In this document: positions 17,764-27,291 of the stretch, piece by piece | Layout: each line of letters opens with the position of its first letter | How positions within the stretch are numbered: position 1 is the first letter of the stretch | NCBI RefSeq assembly: GCF_009762775.1 | Contig: NZ_CP046401.1 | Coordinates: 4,054,001 to 4,118,000 of the forward strand | Length of the DNA stretch: 64,000 nucleotides | Source of the DNA: Maribellus comscasis | Lineage (GTDB): Bacteria; Bacteroidota; Bacteroidia; Bacteroidales; Prolixibacteraceae | Direction: 5' to 3' | Notes under the pieces: generated by a model | Told to the model about the DNA's origin: nothing | Database searches by the model: none | What the model saw: the letters and a program-made list of their open reading frames with translations, nothing else | Made by a program: the position numbers and the translations under genes

Positions 17764-19002
17764 ATGAGTTCGTTTGTTAAAAACAAACAATATTACAAAT
17801 TTAGTTTTTACGGATTTTTAAAAAATCTTCGGTTTTTTGATGCTTTTTTTATTTTGTTTTTGGTTGAAAAAGGATTGTCTTATACCGAAATAGGTGTATT
17901 GTATGCAGCAAGGGAAATCTGTATAAACATTTTTGAAGTACCATCCGGAATTGTTGCTGATACTTACGGACGAAAAAATTCGTTGATGGGATCTTTTGTA
18001 GCTTATATTTTATCGTTTGTTGTATTTTTTATTTCCGCTAACTTCTGGTTGTTTTTAGTTGCTTTTATTTTTTATGGTGTAGGCGATGCATTTCGGAGTG
18101 GTACCCACAAAGGAATGATTATGGAATACCTGAAAATTGAGAACTGGGAAGATCAGAAAATAGATTATTACGGGCATACTCGTTCGTGGTCGCAAATGGG
18201 CTCTGCAATTTCGTCGTTAATTGCAGGCGGAATTGTTTTTTATTCCGGAGAGTATCATAATATTTTTCTGTATTCCATTGTTCCGTACATGATAAATTTA
18301 TTTCTGATCATGTCATACCCCAATGCATTAAACCATTCATCAAATCAGTCGGAAAAGAATAAGAAAGTGAGCTTTGTTTTTATGGTTAAGTCGCTGATTA
18401 AAATGGTTAAACGCCCTAAGGTCTTGAAAATAATAAATACGGCTGCGCTTCATTCGGCCTATTTAAAAGCGGTAAAAGATTATATTCAGCCATTAATGGC
18501 AAGTGTGGCGCTTTTAATTCCGGTTTTTGTAAACCAGGAAGATGAGAAAAGAAACGGGGCAATAATAGGAGTTATTTATTTTTTGATTTACCTGGGCACT
18601 TCCCGGGCGTCAAAATATTCATCAAAACTGGAAAAGAACAATAAAATTGACCTTCCTTTTGTTACACTGTTGTTTGGCTTTTTTCTTGGAACAGTCACTG
18701 GATTTTTTTACAGCTGCGAGATTTGGGTGGTGGCGTTGGTCGCTTTTATTGGGATTTATTTGGTTGAGAATGTACGAAAACCGGTTTTAACCGGATATAT
18801 TTCAGATAACGTCCCTAACGAAGTTTTAACATCGGTTATTTCGGCCCAGTCCTTGCTCAAAACCATCTTAACATCTGTTTTGGCCTTTGTTTTTGGAGTG
18901 GTTGCCGACCATTTTGGAATTGGAATTTCGTTTATAGTGGTTTCTGTGTTTCTTGGAGTATTTTCAATTTTCATCTACTATCTCAAAGGTTTAAGAAATT
19001 AA
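17764..19002 (+). CDS. MFS transporter
   Basis: A 412-residue integral membrane protein with about twelve hydrophobic segments. The loop between helices 2 and 3 has FEVPSGIVADTYGRKNSL, matching the major facilitator D-x-x-G-R-K signature. Substrate unknown. I use the ATG at 17764 because the frame further upstream offers only a TTG. The gene follows the strong terminator at 17.6 kb and starts 12 bases before the VOC gene, so the two may be co-transcribed. Confidence 0.88.
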   Translation: MSSFVKNKQYYKFSFYGFLKNLRFFDAFFILFLVEKGLSYTEIGVLYAAREICINIFEVPSGIVADTYGRKNSLMGSFVAYILSFVVFFISANFWLFLVAFIFYGVGDAFRSGTHKGMIMEYLKIENWEDQKIDYYGHTRSWSQMGSAISSLIAGGIVFYSGEYHNIFLYSIVPYMINLFLIMSYPNALNHSSNQSEKNKKVSFVFMVKSLIKMVKRPKVLKIINTAALHSAYLKAVKDYIQPLMASVALLIPVFVNQEDEKRNGAIIGVIYFLIYLGTSRASKYSSKLEKNNKIDLPFVTLLFGFFLGTVTGFFYSCEIWVVALVAFIGIYLVENVRKPVLTGYISDNVPNEVLTSVISAQSLLKTILTSVLAFVFGVVADHFGIGISFIVVSVFLGVFSIFIYYLKGLRN

Positions 19003-19013
19003 ATCAGTTAAGT

Positions 19014-19490
19014 ATGTCTTCCAAAATTAAATATGTTCATACCAATATTGTTGCTGCAAACTGGAGAGAGTTGGCCGCATTTTATATCAAAGTTTTTGAT
19101 TGCATTCCAATTTTGCCGGAACGGAATTTAAGCGGAAACTGGTTAGACCAATTAACAGGTTTGAAAAAAGCAGGTATAAGAGGAATTCATCTTCAACTCC
19201 CTGGTTTTGAAAAAGGCCCGACACTTGAAATATTTGAATATTCGCCGGAGAATTTGGCGGAAAATAATCGTGTAATCAATCGAGCAGGATTTGCACACAT
19301 CGCATTTCATGTTGAAGATGTGGAGGACATTTTGGAGAAACTGGTTCAAAATGGCGGTGAAAAGTATGGCGAACTTATTAAAACAAAAATTGAAGGAGTT
19401 GGAATTTTAAATGCAGTCTATACCCGGGATCCTGAAGGGAATATTGTGGAGATTCAACATTGGGAAAACGATAAAGGAGTTAGCCGGTAA
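19014..19490 (+). CDS. VOC-family (glyoxalase/dioxygenase fold) protein
   Basis: A 158-residue vicinal-oxygen-chelate protein. It shows the paired beta-alpha-beta-beta-beta pattern: YVHTNIVAANWRELAAFY at the start, LEIFEY in the middle, GFAHIAFHVEDVEDIL, and DPEGNIVEIQHWE at the end. His in the first strand, Glu in LEIFEY, His in HIAFHV and Glu in VEIQ could be metal ligands. The VOC fold covers glyoxalases, dioxygenases, epimerases and resistance proteins, so the reaction is not fixed by sequence. It starts 12 bases after the MFS gene and ends convergently against the sugar transferase, one base apart. Confidence 0.85.
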   Translation: MSSKIKYVHTNIVAANWRELAAFYIKVFDCIPILPERNLSGNWLDQLTGLKKAGIRGIHLQLPGFEKGPTLEIFEYSPENLAENNRVINRAGFAHIAFHVEDVEDILEKLVQNGGEKYGELIKTKIEGVGILNAVYTRDPEGNIVEIQHWENDKGVSR

Positions 19491-19491
19491 A

Positions 19492-20907
19492 CTATTTTCC
19501 GTTTCCTTTAAAACTTACCATCAAGGTGTAAATTAGAATTTTAAAATCGATGTACAGCGAAATATTTTTCAGATACATCATATCGAAAGGCAATCTTTCA
19601 AGCATTTCTTCCACATTTGAAGCATAACCGTATTTTACCTGTCCCCACGAGGTTATTCCCGGTCGTAATTTGTGAAGGTGGGTGTAATGAGGTGCTTTTT
19701 GAATGATTTGGTCAATGTAATATTTTCTTTCAGGGCGGGGCCCCACCAGTGACATTTCACCTTTAATTACATTTATAAATTGCGGAATTTCGTCGAGGTG
19801 TGTTTTTCGCATGAACCGCCCAATATTAGTAATTCGCTCATCGTTTTCGTTCGATAGTTCAGGAGTTCCGTTTTCGGCATTAAAAACCATACTTCTTAAT
19901 TTGTAGATTTTAAAAGGTTGTCCGAAACGCCCCACTCTTTCCTGTTTATATATTATAGGGCCTTTCGATGTGGTTTTGATAACCACAGCTAAAACCAAAA
20001 AAACAGGGAAAAACAAAACCAATGCAATAAACGAGAACAATACATCGATTAAACGTTTGGTATTTTCCTGCCAGCCCGGCATCAAACCGTTTGATATTTT
20101 TATCAGAGGACTGCTGTAAATGGTATTTACTTTTACCGTGCCCGACAGAAAATCGTACAAATCAGGAATTCCCCAAATTGTTACCTGCCGGTTTTCAATT
20201 ATTGTAAGAATGTCGCTTAATCTTTTGTGTTCAATGGTTTCAAGCGCAATTATTACCTCTTCAATCTGTTTGCTTTCAATAATATTTGTCAGGTCGTTTA
20301 CACCGCCTAATTTTGGAATGTAATCGCTTAAAAGCGCATCGTTGTTGTTTTCAACTCCCACAAAACCAACAAATAAGTTTCCGGCAGGGCGCTGCTGGTT
20401 CATCATCTCATTATACACTTTTACTGCTTTTTCGTTGCTTCCTATAATAAGCGTGTTAAACCCTATTTTACGTTTGTGAATTCGATGTATTGTTCGTGTG
20501 GTAAGAATTAAGCGAAACGAATAGGTAAGGAAGAAGTGGAGGATAAAAAGAATAAAAAAGAGTTCGTAATAATCTTTATACGATGTTATAAAATCATCTA
20601 AAATCAAAGCAAAGAAAATAATTACTACACCTACAACCGATGTTAAAAAAGTCTGTCCGAGTTCAAGCAGCCGCGATCTGTGAAAAATGTTTTTGTAAAA
20701 TCCGGTGATATAATAAAAAGTAAGCCAAAAAACTGGAATAAACAGCAAGCCAAGAAAATAACGGTTGGTAAAATCCAAAGGTATGTCAATGCCAAAGCGC
20801 TGGGGTTCTATAACCAGTTTGCGGTAAATGAAAAATATAGTCCAACCAAGGGCCGCTGCTAAAAAATCAAAAACCAAGTATTTTGCAACCTGTCTTTTTT
20901 TGTTCAT
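19492..20907 (-). CDS. Polyprenyl-phosphate sugar-1-phosphate transferase (WcaJ-type)
   Basis: A 471-residue initiating sugar transferase for exopolysaccharide or lipid-linked glycans. The N-terminal half has four hydrophobic helices and a CoA-binding-like region (NTLIIGSNEKAVKVYNEM). A fifth helix (near residue 285-305) leads into the catalytic bacterial sugar transferase domain: GPIIYKQERVGRFGQPFKI, KLRSM, KTHLDEIPQFINVIKGEMS and VGPRPE. The enzyme moves a hexose-1-phosphate from a UDP-sugar to undecaprenyl phosphate at the inner membrane. No other polysaccharide genes adjoin it. A promoter box and a large leader hairpin precede it. Confidence 0.93.
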   Translation of the reverse strand: MNKKRQVAKYLVFDFLAAALGWTIFFIYRKLVIEPQRFGIDIPLDFTNRYFLGLLFIPVFWLTFYYITGFYKNIFHRSRLLELGQTFLTSVVGVVIIFFALILDDFITSYKDYYELFFILFILHFFLTYSFRLILTTRTIHRIHKRKIGFNTLIIGSNEKAVKVYNEMMNQQRPAGNLFVGFVGVENNNDALLSDYIPKLGGVNDLTNIIESKQIEEVIIALETIEHKRLSDILTIIENRQVTIWGIPDLYDFLSGTVKVNTIYSSPLIKISNGLMPGWQENTKRLIDVLFSFIALVLFFPVFLVLAVVIKTTSKGPIIYKQERVGRFGQPFKIYKLRSMVFNAENGTPELSNENDERITNIGRFMRKTHLDEIPQFINVIKGEMSLVGPRPERKYYIDQIIQKAPHYTHLHKLRPGITSWGQVKYGYASNVEEMLERLPFDMMYLKNISLYIDFKILIYTLMVSFKGNGK

Positions 20908-20920
20908 TCTTTGCCGGTTA

Positions 20921-20965
20921 AGTCTGGTAATTCAGCTAATGCATTAGTGTAACGGTTGCCAGACT
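20921..20965 (-). promoter_or_regulatory. Leader hairpin of the WcaJ-type gene
   Basis: AGTCTGGTAA (20921-20930) pairs with TTGCCAGACT (20956-20965) through ten pairs with one G-T. Inside lies the perfect 12-base palindrome CTAATGCATTAG (20936-20947). The hairpin falls between the predicted transcription start and the ATG, 13 bases before the start codon, so it may control translation or transcription. The role is inferred. Confidence 0.5.
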
Positions 20966-20977
20966 GAAATATTGCCG

Positions 20978-20985
20978 CAAAAATA
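20978..20985 (-). promoter_or_regulatory. Bacteroidota -7 box for the WcaJ-type gene
   Basis: The minus strand reads TATTTTTG, then C, an exact TAnnTTTG match 70 bases before the ATG. It lies between the upstream gene's stop and the leader hairpin. Confidence 0.45.
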
Positions 20986-20999
20986 ATTTTTTAGACGAC

Positions 21000-21866
21000 T
21001 TAATGAGTGGAAAACTGCATTATCTTTTTGTTGATTTTCTGCACGGCGTATAAAACAATCAGATAGTCCTCTATATTGCTGATTTGTTTTGACTTTTTTT
21101 GAACCACATGGAGGAACCTGTCAATTTCATTTACAGGGGGGTACTCTGACAGATTGATGGGTTTATTGTTACATTGAAAAACTTTTGTGGAAAAGTTTAA
21201 TGTTACAAACTGGCCTGGTGAGTATGATTTTATTTTGAATTCATTTAACGGAGGCAGATTTCCGTAATTGATATTCACCACAGAGGCATCACCAAATTCA
21301 AGCCTTACATTGTTAAATTTCGACTCGGTTTCTTTTGTCCGGAAAGTAACAGCACCAATTTTTTTTGGACTAGTTCCTGTTGTCCCAATTAACATTAGTA
21401 AAAGGGAAATAAGTGTGCTGTCGGTGATTGTTTCCTCTGTTACGTATGAAATATCAAGTAATGTAGGTGTAATTAAATGATTGTTCAGCCATTGGGTTGC
21501 CGGTGTAAAATAACGCGGATTTGTAACCTGAATAACCGACCCTGATTCATTCGCCAGGCTGACAAGCTGCGAACACTCATCAATAGTAAGTTTTAAATAT
21601 TCAATGGTGAAAATGTGTTTCGATTTTTTTACGATATCACACAACATTTTAAAGGGTAAAATTGAAGAGTTGTCCATGATAATAATGTCTGCTCTTTCAA
21701 TCAGTTCAATCCGGTTAATTTCCGGAATTGAAAAATGAAAACTATTTAAGTGGGCATCTGTTCCTACCGAGGTTTTTCCTACAATATTTACCCCTTTAAT
21801 TTTTTGTATCCGCTTAACGTGCGGTTCCAAAATTTCTGTTTTCCCTATGAGTCCAATGTTCAGCAT
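21000..21866 (-). CDS. Gfo/Idh/MocA-like protein, degenerate
   Basis: A 288-residue protein whose first 120 residues resemble the Rossmann half of the Gfo/Idh/MocA family: LNIGLIGKTEILEPHVKRI, IERADIIIMDNSS, SKHIFTIEYLKLTIDEC and SLANESGSVIQV. The catalytic EKP is replaced by EYL, and the protein is shorter than usual (330-380), with a reduced C-terminal domain. It may be a non-catalytic relative or have another function. It lies just upstream of the WcaJ-type gene on the same strand (93 bases apart), so a link to surface glycans is possible but unproven. A -7 box sits only five bases before the ATG. Confidence 0.6.
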   Translation of the reverse strand: MLNIGLIGKTEILEPHVKRIQKIKGVNIVGKTSVGTDAHLNSFHFSIPEINRIELIERADIIIMDNSSILPFKMLCDIVKKSKHIFTIEYLKLTIDECSQLVSLANESGSVIQVTNPRYFTPATQWLNNHLITPTLLDISYVTEETITDSTLISLLLMLIGTTGTSPKKIGAVTFRTKETESKFNNVRLEFGDASVVNINYGNLPPLNEFKIKSYSPGQFVTLNFSTKVFQCNNKPINLSEYPPVNEIDRFLHVVQKKSKQISNIEDYLIVLYAVQKINKKIMQFSTH

Positions 21867-21870
21867 ATTA

Positions 21871-21878
21871 CAAATATA
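21871..21878 (-). promoter_or_regulatory. -7 box close to the start codon (possible leaderless transcript)
   Basis: The minus strand reads TATATTTG, an exact TAnnTTTG match ending five bases before the ATG at 21866. If used, transcription would begin at or within a few bases of the start codon. Confidence 0.4.
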
Positions 21879-22006
21879 AAGTTCAAAACACTCTGTTTAC
21901 CTTTCATTAAAAAGAACTTATCAACGTTAAATGTTAATATTGAAAAAGAATCTTTAAATTGAAATCAAGGGGATTTAGGTTATTTTAGTACCGTATTTTT
22001 TGAAGA

Positions 22007-22660
22007 ATGGAAATGAATGATGATCTGAGACATCAGGGAATGAGAAAGAAACTGGCCACCGGATTAAAAATAAAGGGAATTCGGAATGAAAAGGTTTTGC
22101 AGGCTATTGAGCAGGTTCCAAGACATCTTTTTATGGAAAGTAGTTTTATAAATTTTGCTTATAAAGACCAGGCGTTTCCTATCGGAGCAGGGCAAACAAT
22201 TTCGCAGCCCTACACCGTTGCATTTCAAACACAGCTGCTTCAGGTCAGTAAAAACGATAAAATTCTGGAAGTTGGAACAGGCTCAGGATATCAGGCAGCC
22301 GTTTTGCTTGAAATGGGGGCAAAAGTTTTTACGATTGAAAGACAAAAGGAATTGTATCAGAAAGCCCAGTCGTTTCTTCCCGAGATCGGGTACCACCCGG
22401 CTTGTTTTTTTGGAGACGGCTATAAAGGATTACCTCATTTTGCACCTTTCGACAGAATATTGGTAACAGCTGGTGCCCCGTCTGTGCCGGAGGATTTGAA
22501 ATACCAATTAAAAATTGACGGTCGTTTGGTTGTGCCGGTGGGAACAGAAAAACGACAGGAAATGACCGTAATAATCCGGATCTCGGAAAATGAATTTAAA
22601 ACCGAAAAACATGGAGGCTTTGTTTTTGTTCCTTTGTTGAAAGGAACGGTAAATTCGTAA
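22007..22660 (+). CDS. pcm: Protein-L-isoaspartate O-methyltransferase
   Basis: A 217-residue SAM-dependent enzyme that methylates isoaspartyl residues to begin repair of aged proteins. The SAM-binding motif I is KILEVGTGSGYQAAVLLEMG (near residue 86). PIGAGQTISQPYTVAFQ upstream and FDRILVTAGAP downstream are the family's typical motifs. A second ATG at 22013 could be the start. The MBL-fold gene begins two bases after its stop, so they form a two-gene operon. Confidence 0.95.
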   Translation: MEMNDDLRHQGMRKKLATGLKIKGIRNEKVLQAIEQVPRHLFMESSFINFAYKDQAFPIGAGQTISQPYTVAFQTQLLQVSKNDKILEVGTGSGYQAAVLLEMGAKVFTIERQKELYQKAQSFLPEIGYHPACFFGDGYKGLPHFAPFDRILVTAGAPSVPEDLKYQLKIDGRLVVPVGTEKRQEMTVIIRISENEFKTEKHGGFVFVPLLKGTVNS

Positions 22661-22662
22661 CT

Positions 22663-23301
22663 ATGATAAAAATTAAAAAGTTTGTTGTAAATCCTCTACA
22701 GGAAAATTCATATATCCTATCCGACGAAACAGGAGAATGTATTTTTATTGATCCTGGTTTTTTTTATGAGGAGGAACATGATGAAATCAGAGAATACATT
22801 TCGGAAAATAATTTGAAACCAAAAAAAATTACCAACACGCATTGCCATTTTGATCATATTATGGGGGTTGAATTTTTACGGTCCGAATATCAAATACCTC
22901 TTTTTGCACATCCTGACGATGCATTTTGGATTGAACGCGCGATAGACCAGGGGCAGATGTTTGGTTTTGACATGCAACCGGTGAACCCTATTGATGCACT
23001 GTTTAAAGAAGGCGAAAAAGTAAAATTCGGAAATACTGAACTTGAAATTTTTCATGTTCCGGGGCACTCACCAGGGCATGTTGTTTTTTATAGCCGGAAT
23101 AATGATTTTCTCATTGCAGGCGACGTACTTTTTTATGGTAGTATAGGACGTACCGATTTACCCGGAGGAAACCACCAACAGTTAATTTCAGGGATAAAAG
23201 ACCAGCTTTTTAAATTGCCTGACGAGACAAAAGTGTATTGTGGACACGGCCCGGAAACAACACTGGGGTTTGAAAAAACAAACAATCCCTTTTTAACCTG
23301 A
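22663..23301 (+). CDS. MBL-fold metallo-hydrolase (glyoxalase II-like)
   Basis: A 212-residue metallo-beta-lactamase-fold hydrolase. The dinuclear metal motif HxHxDH is THCHFDHIMG (near residue 60). Further ligands are the His in VPGHSPGHV, the Asp in IAGDVLFYGSIGRTD and the His in VYCGHGPETT. The layout matches short glyoxalase II-like proteins, which hydrolyse thioesters such as S-lactoylglutathione or related compounds; Bacteroidota often lack glutathione, so the natural thiol is unclear. It follows pcm after two bases. Confidence 0.9.
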   Translation: MIKIKKFVVNPLQENSYILSDETGECIFIDPGFFYEEEHDEIREYISENNLKPKKITNTHCHFDHIMGVEFLRSEYQIPLFAHPDDAFWIERAIDQGQMFGFDMQPVNPIDALFKEGEKVKFGNTELEIFHVPGHSPGHVVFYSRNNDFLIAGDVLFYGSIGRTDLPGGNHQQLISGIKDQLFKLPDETKVYCGHGPETTLGFEKTNNPFLT

Positions 23302-23405
23302 CTAACAAAATGTAACCTTGATTTTAATTTGTGGTTTAAAATCATTTTTTACAAAAATTGGAAAATTTATACTTGCAAATATTTCACTATAAATAAAATA
23401 GATAG

Positions 23406-26285
23406 ATGCCTTACGATAATTTTGTAACCCGCCATATTGGCCCACGTGAAAATGATGTAACAGAGATGTTGGAAGCAGTTGGTGTATCATCGATGGATGA
23501 ATTGATTGAGCAAACTGTTCCTGCAAATATCAGGTTAAAAGAACCGCTCAAATTACAGGAAGGACTTACTGAACGAAAATATTACCGGAAGGTTCTTAGT
23601 CTGGCTGCCAAAAATAAGGTGTTTAATACCTATATCGGAATGGGATATTACGATACAATAACTCCCGCCGTTGTTCTTCGGAATGTATTGGAAAATCCGG
23701 TGTGGTATACTTCTTACACTCCCTATCAGGCTGAAATTTCCCAAGGCAGGCTGGAGGCATTGTTAAATTACCAGACCATGGTTTGCGAACTTACCGGAAT
23801 GGAAATTGCCAACGCATCGCTGTTGGATGAATCAACTGCTGCTGCAGAGGCGATGATTATGATGATGAATTTGCGTTCGCGCAAAATGGTAAAGAATGGT
23901 GTAAATGCAGTTTTGGTAGATGAAAAAATGTGGCCGCAAACACACGACGTGCTAAAAACAAGGGCTTATCCGCTTGGCATCGAACTTCGAATTCAATCAA
24001 AAGAAAATTTTGAATTCGCCGATGATGTTTTTGGTGTTTTAGTGCAATATCCAAATTCTGACGGAGAAATTATTGATTATTCGGAACTGGTAAAACAGGC
24101 ACATGAAAAAGATATAAAAGTAGCTGTTGCCGCTGATTTGCTTTCACTTGCTATTTTGGTTCCTCCGGGTGAATGGGGAGCCGATATTGTTTTTGGAAAT
24201 AGCCAGCGTTTTGGGGTGCCAATGGGATATGGTGGTCCGCATGCAGCTTTTTTTACAGCGAAAGAAACATTCAAACGAAGCATGCCTGGCCGAATTATTG
24301 GAGTGACTAAAGACATTCACGGAAACCGTGCATTGCGCATGGCACTTCAAACAAGAGAACAACATATCAAGCGGGAGAAAGCAACGTCAAATATTTGTAC
24401 CGCACAAGCACTTTTGGCAACCATGGCAGGCTTTTTTGGAGTTTATCACGGTCCCGAAGGTGTGAGAAATATTGCCGATCGGGTTCATAACATTGCCGCG
24501 TTTTTGACTGAAGAGATTGAAAAACTGGGATACAAACAGCTAAACCGGAATTATTTTGATACCATTCGTTTTGCTTTGCCAAGACATGTAAAACACGAAG
24601 ATATTGAGTGGCTGTCATTGGAATTGGAGATGAACTTCAGGTATTTCGAAAATGGTGAGGTTGGAATTAGTATTGATGAAACTACCAACCGGGAAGACAT
24701 CACCTGGATTTTGGAAGTGTTTGCAAAAGCAGCCAACAAACGCTGGCAAGTCATTCATGAGTATCCCAAAGGATATTCTGTAGATAAAAAATATGCCCGA
24801 ACTTCGGAATATCTGACCCAGGAAGTATTTAACAAATACCGGTCGGAAACTGAAATGGTACGTTACATCAAACGATTGGAACACAAAGATATTTCACTCA
24901 CACATTCCATGATTTCGTTGGGCTCATGTACTATGAAATTAAATGCGGCGACAGAAATGCTCCCGTTGAGCTGGATAGAGTTTAATGGAATTCATCCTTT
25001 TGTTCCCAAAAATCAGGCGCGTGGTTACCACGAAATGATGGAAGAATTGCGTAGGGATTTATCTGAGATAACCGGGATGTCGGATGTGAGTTTGATGCCA
25101 AACTCCGGTGCCGCCGGCGAATATGCGGGATTGATGGTTATTCAGGCTTATCACGAAAGCAGGGGAGAGGGCAAACGGAATGTGGTTCTGATTCCTTCAT
25201 CTGCGCATGGAACAAATCCGGCAAGTGCAGTTATGGCGGGGATGAAAGTAATTGTTGTTGCCTGCGATGAACAAGGAAACATTGACCTGGAGAATTTACG
25301 CAGGAAGGCGGATGAACATAAAGAATTCCTTTCTTCGTTTATGGTAACCTATCCGTCAACACATGGTGTATTTGAGTCGTCGATAGTAGAGATGTGTGAA
25401 ATCATTCATAAAAACGGTGGTCAGGTTTATATGGATGGAGCAAATATGAACGCACAGGTTGGTTTAACCAATCCCAAAAGTATTGGAGCTGATGTTTGTC
25501 ATCTGAATTTACATAAAACCTTTGCTATCCCTCATGGTGGGGGAGGTCCCGGAGTTGGACCGATAGCAGTGGCCGGTCATCTGGTTGAGTTTCTACCTTC
25601 TCATCCAATCATGAATAACGGACACGTCGGAATTAACGCGGTTGCAGGTGCTCCGTGGGGAAGTGCTTCTGTTCTTACGATTACTTACGGGTATATAAAA
25701 ATGATGGGAGCAAAAGGATTAACAGAGGCAACTCAAATAGCCATTTTAAACGCCAATTATATTGCAAAAGCATTGGAAGCAAATTACGGAATTTTGTATA
25801 CCGGCGAAAACGGGCGTATTGCACACGAAATGATTCTGGAATGCAGGCATTTTAAAGCATCTTCCGGAATCACTGAAGAAGACATTGCCAAACGTTTAAT
25901 GGATTACGGTTTTCATGCTCCAACGCTTTCTTTTCCCGTTCATGGAACTTTAATGATTGAACCTACGGAAAGTGAATCCAAAGAAGAACTGGATCGTTTT
26001 ATTGATGCCCTGAATTCTATTTTTAATGAAATAAAAGAAATAGAAAACGGCACGGCAGATAAAACCGACAACGTGTTGAAAAATGCACCACATACCTCTG
26101 AAAGAGTTTGTGCCAACGAATGGGAACACGAATATTCAAGAGAAAAGGCTGCCTTTCCATTGGATTGGATCAGGGAAAATAAATTCTGGGTGCCCGTCGG
26201 ACGTGTCAATAATGCTTGGGGCGACCGGCATTTGATATGTACCTGTGGTTCGCCTGAAGAATATGAATTGATGACTCAGGATTAG
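23406..26285 (+). CDS. gcvP: Glycine dehydrogenase (decarboxylating), P protein of the glycine cleavage system
   Basis: A 959-residue single-chain P protein (fused alpha and beta halves). It decarboxylates glycine and passes the aminomethyl group to the H protein. The start RHIGPRENDVTEML, the middle GSCTMKLNAATEM and the PLP-lysine region HLNLHKTFAIPHGGGG (Lys704) are all conserved. The H, T and L components are not in the window. A TATACTTG box at 23368-23375 could be its -7 element. ispE follows after 23 bases, probably in the same transcript. Confidence 0.97.
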   Translation: MPYDNFVTRHIGPRENDVTEMLEAVGVSSMDELIEQTVPANIRLKEPLKLQEGLTERKYYRKVLSLAAKNKVFNTYIGMGYYDTITPAVVLRNVLENPVWYTSYTPYQAEISQGRLEALLNYQTMVCELTGMEIANASLLDESTAAAEAMIMMMNLRSRKMVKNGVNAVLVDEKMWPQTHDVLKTRAYPLGIELRIQSKENFEFADDVFGVLVQYPNSDGEIIDYSELVKQAHEKDIKVAVAADLLSLAILVPPGEWGADIVFGNSQRFGVPMGYGGPHAAFFTAKETFKRSMPGRIIGVTKDIHGNRALRMALQTREQHIKREKATSNICTAQALLATMAGFFGVYHGPEGVRNIADRVHNIAAFLTEEIEKLGYKQLNRNYFDTIRFALPRHVKHEDIEWLSLELEMNFRYFENGEVGISIDETTNREDITWILEVFAKAANKRWQVIHEYPKGYSVDKKYARTSEYLTQEVFNKYRSETEMVRYIKRLEHKDISLTHSMISLGSCTMKLNAATEMLPLSWIEFNGIHPFVPKNQARGYHEMMEELRRDLSEITGMSDVSLMPNSGAAGEYAGLMVIQAYHESRGEGKRNVVLIPSSAHGTNPASAVMAGMKVIVVACDEQGNIDLENLRRKADEHKEFLSSFMVTYPSTHGVFESSIVEMCEIIHKNGGQVYMDGANMNAQVGLTNPKSIGADVCHLNLHKTFAIPHGGGGPGVGPIAVAGHLVEFLPSHPIMNNGHVGINAVAGAPWGSASVLTITYGYIKMMGAKGLTEATQIAILNANYIAKALEANYGILYTGENGRIAHEMILECRHFKASSGITEEDIAKRLMDYGFHAPTLSFPVHGTLMIEPTESESKEELDRFIDALNSIFNEIKEIENGTADKTDNVLKNAPHTSERVCANEWEHEYSREKAAFPLDWIRENKFWVPVGRVNNAWGDRHLICTCGSPEEYELMTQD

Positions 26286-26308
26286 TTGAAATCAAATAGT
26301 TTATTTGG

Positions 26309-27112
26309 ATGATCGTTTTTCCAAATGCAAAAATAAATATTGGTTTGAATGTGGTTTCCAGGAGGGAAGACGGATATCATAACCTGGAAACCATATTTTA
26401 TCCGGTAAAACTCGCTGATGCGTTGGAAATTGCTGATTCGGATGAAACGGAGTTTTCGTATTCAGGTTTGCATATTGACGGTGCCCCTGAAAATAATTTG
26501 GTGTACAAAGCATATTCCTTGTTAAAAAGTGATTTCGAACTTCCCGGTCTAAACATTCATTTGCACAAAGTAATTCCATTTGGTGCCGGGCTGGGAGGTG
26601 GTTCCTCTGATGCAGCTTTTGTACTAAAATTAATAAATGAATATTGCAGTTTAGGTTTAAATTCAACTGAATTAAAGCAATACGCTAAGGAAATTGGCGC
26701 TGATTGTCCTTTCTTTATCGAAAACAAAGCTTCTTTTGCCAGGGGGATTGGGGATCAGCTCGAACCAATCCAAATTGACCTTTCGAAATTTGAGATTGTT
26801 ATTGTTAAACCACAAATATCGGTAAGTACACCCGATGCTTACCGGAATATAAAACCTTCTCAGCCGTCGTTCAATTTAAAGGAGCTAAATAAAATTCCGC
26901 TTGAAGAATGGAGAGATTTTGTTGTAAATGATTTTGAAAAGACGGTTTTTCCAAAGTACCCTGAAATCCAAAATATAAAAGAGGCTCTTTATAAAATGGG
27001 AGCCTTGTACGCTGCTATGTCTGGCAGTGGCTCGGCGGTTTTTGGTATTTTTCGCCATTTACCGGCAAATACAGATAAATTCCTACCCAAAGGTATTTTT
27101 ATTTACCGATAG
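26309..27112 (+). CDS. ispE: 4-(cytidine 5'-diphospho)-2-C-methyl-D-erythritol kinase
   Basis: A 267-residue GHMP kinase of the non-mevalonate isoprenoid pathway. Motif 1 is FPNAKINIGLNVV, motif 2 (ATP loop) is IPFGAGLGGGSSDAAF, and motif 3 is GALYAAMSGSGSAVFGIF. It lies 23 bases after gcvP on the same strand. The length matches the family (about 270). Confidence 0.96.
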   Translation: MIVFPNAKINIGLNVVSRREDGYHNLETIFYPVKLADALEIADSDETEFSYSGLHIDGAPENNLVYKAYSLLKSDFELPGLNIHLHKVIPFGAGLGGGSSDAAFVLKLINEYCSLGLNSTELKQYAKEIGADCPFFIENKASFARGIGDQLEPIQIDLSKFEIVIVKPQISVSTPDAYRNIKPSQPSFNLKELNKIPLEEWRDFVVNDFEKTVFPKYPEIQNIKEALYKMGALYAAMSGSGSAVFGIFRHLPANTDKFLPKGIFIYR

Positions 27113-27291
27113 TTTCTGACACTTACCGACCTTAAGGTTTCATTAACAAAATATTCATACTTTTTAACAAAAAGCAATGTAACCTTTGTGCTTGTAAATA
27201 GTCTATTAAAGTGAAAACAAAATTTGGAAAACAAGAAAAGAAAAAGACGAAAACAAAAACAATTAGTAAGAAAGCAGAAAAAATAGAAACA

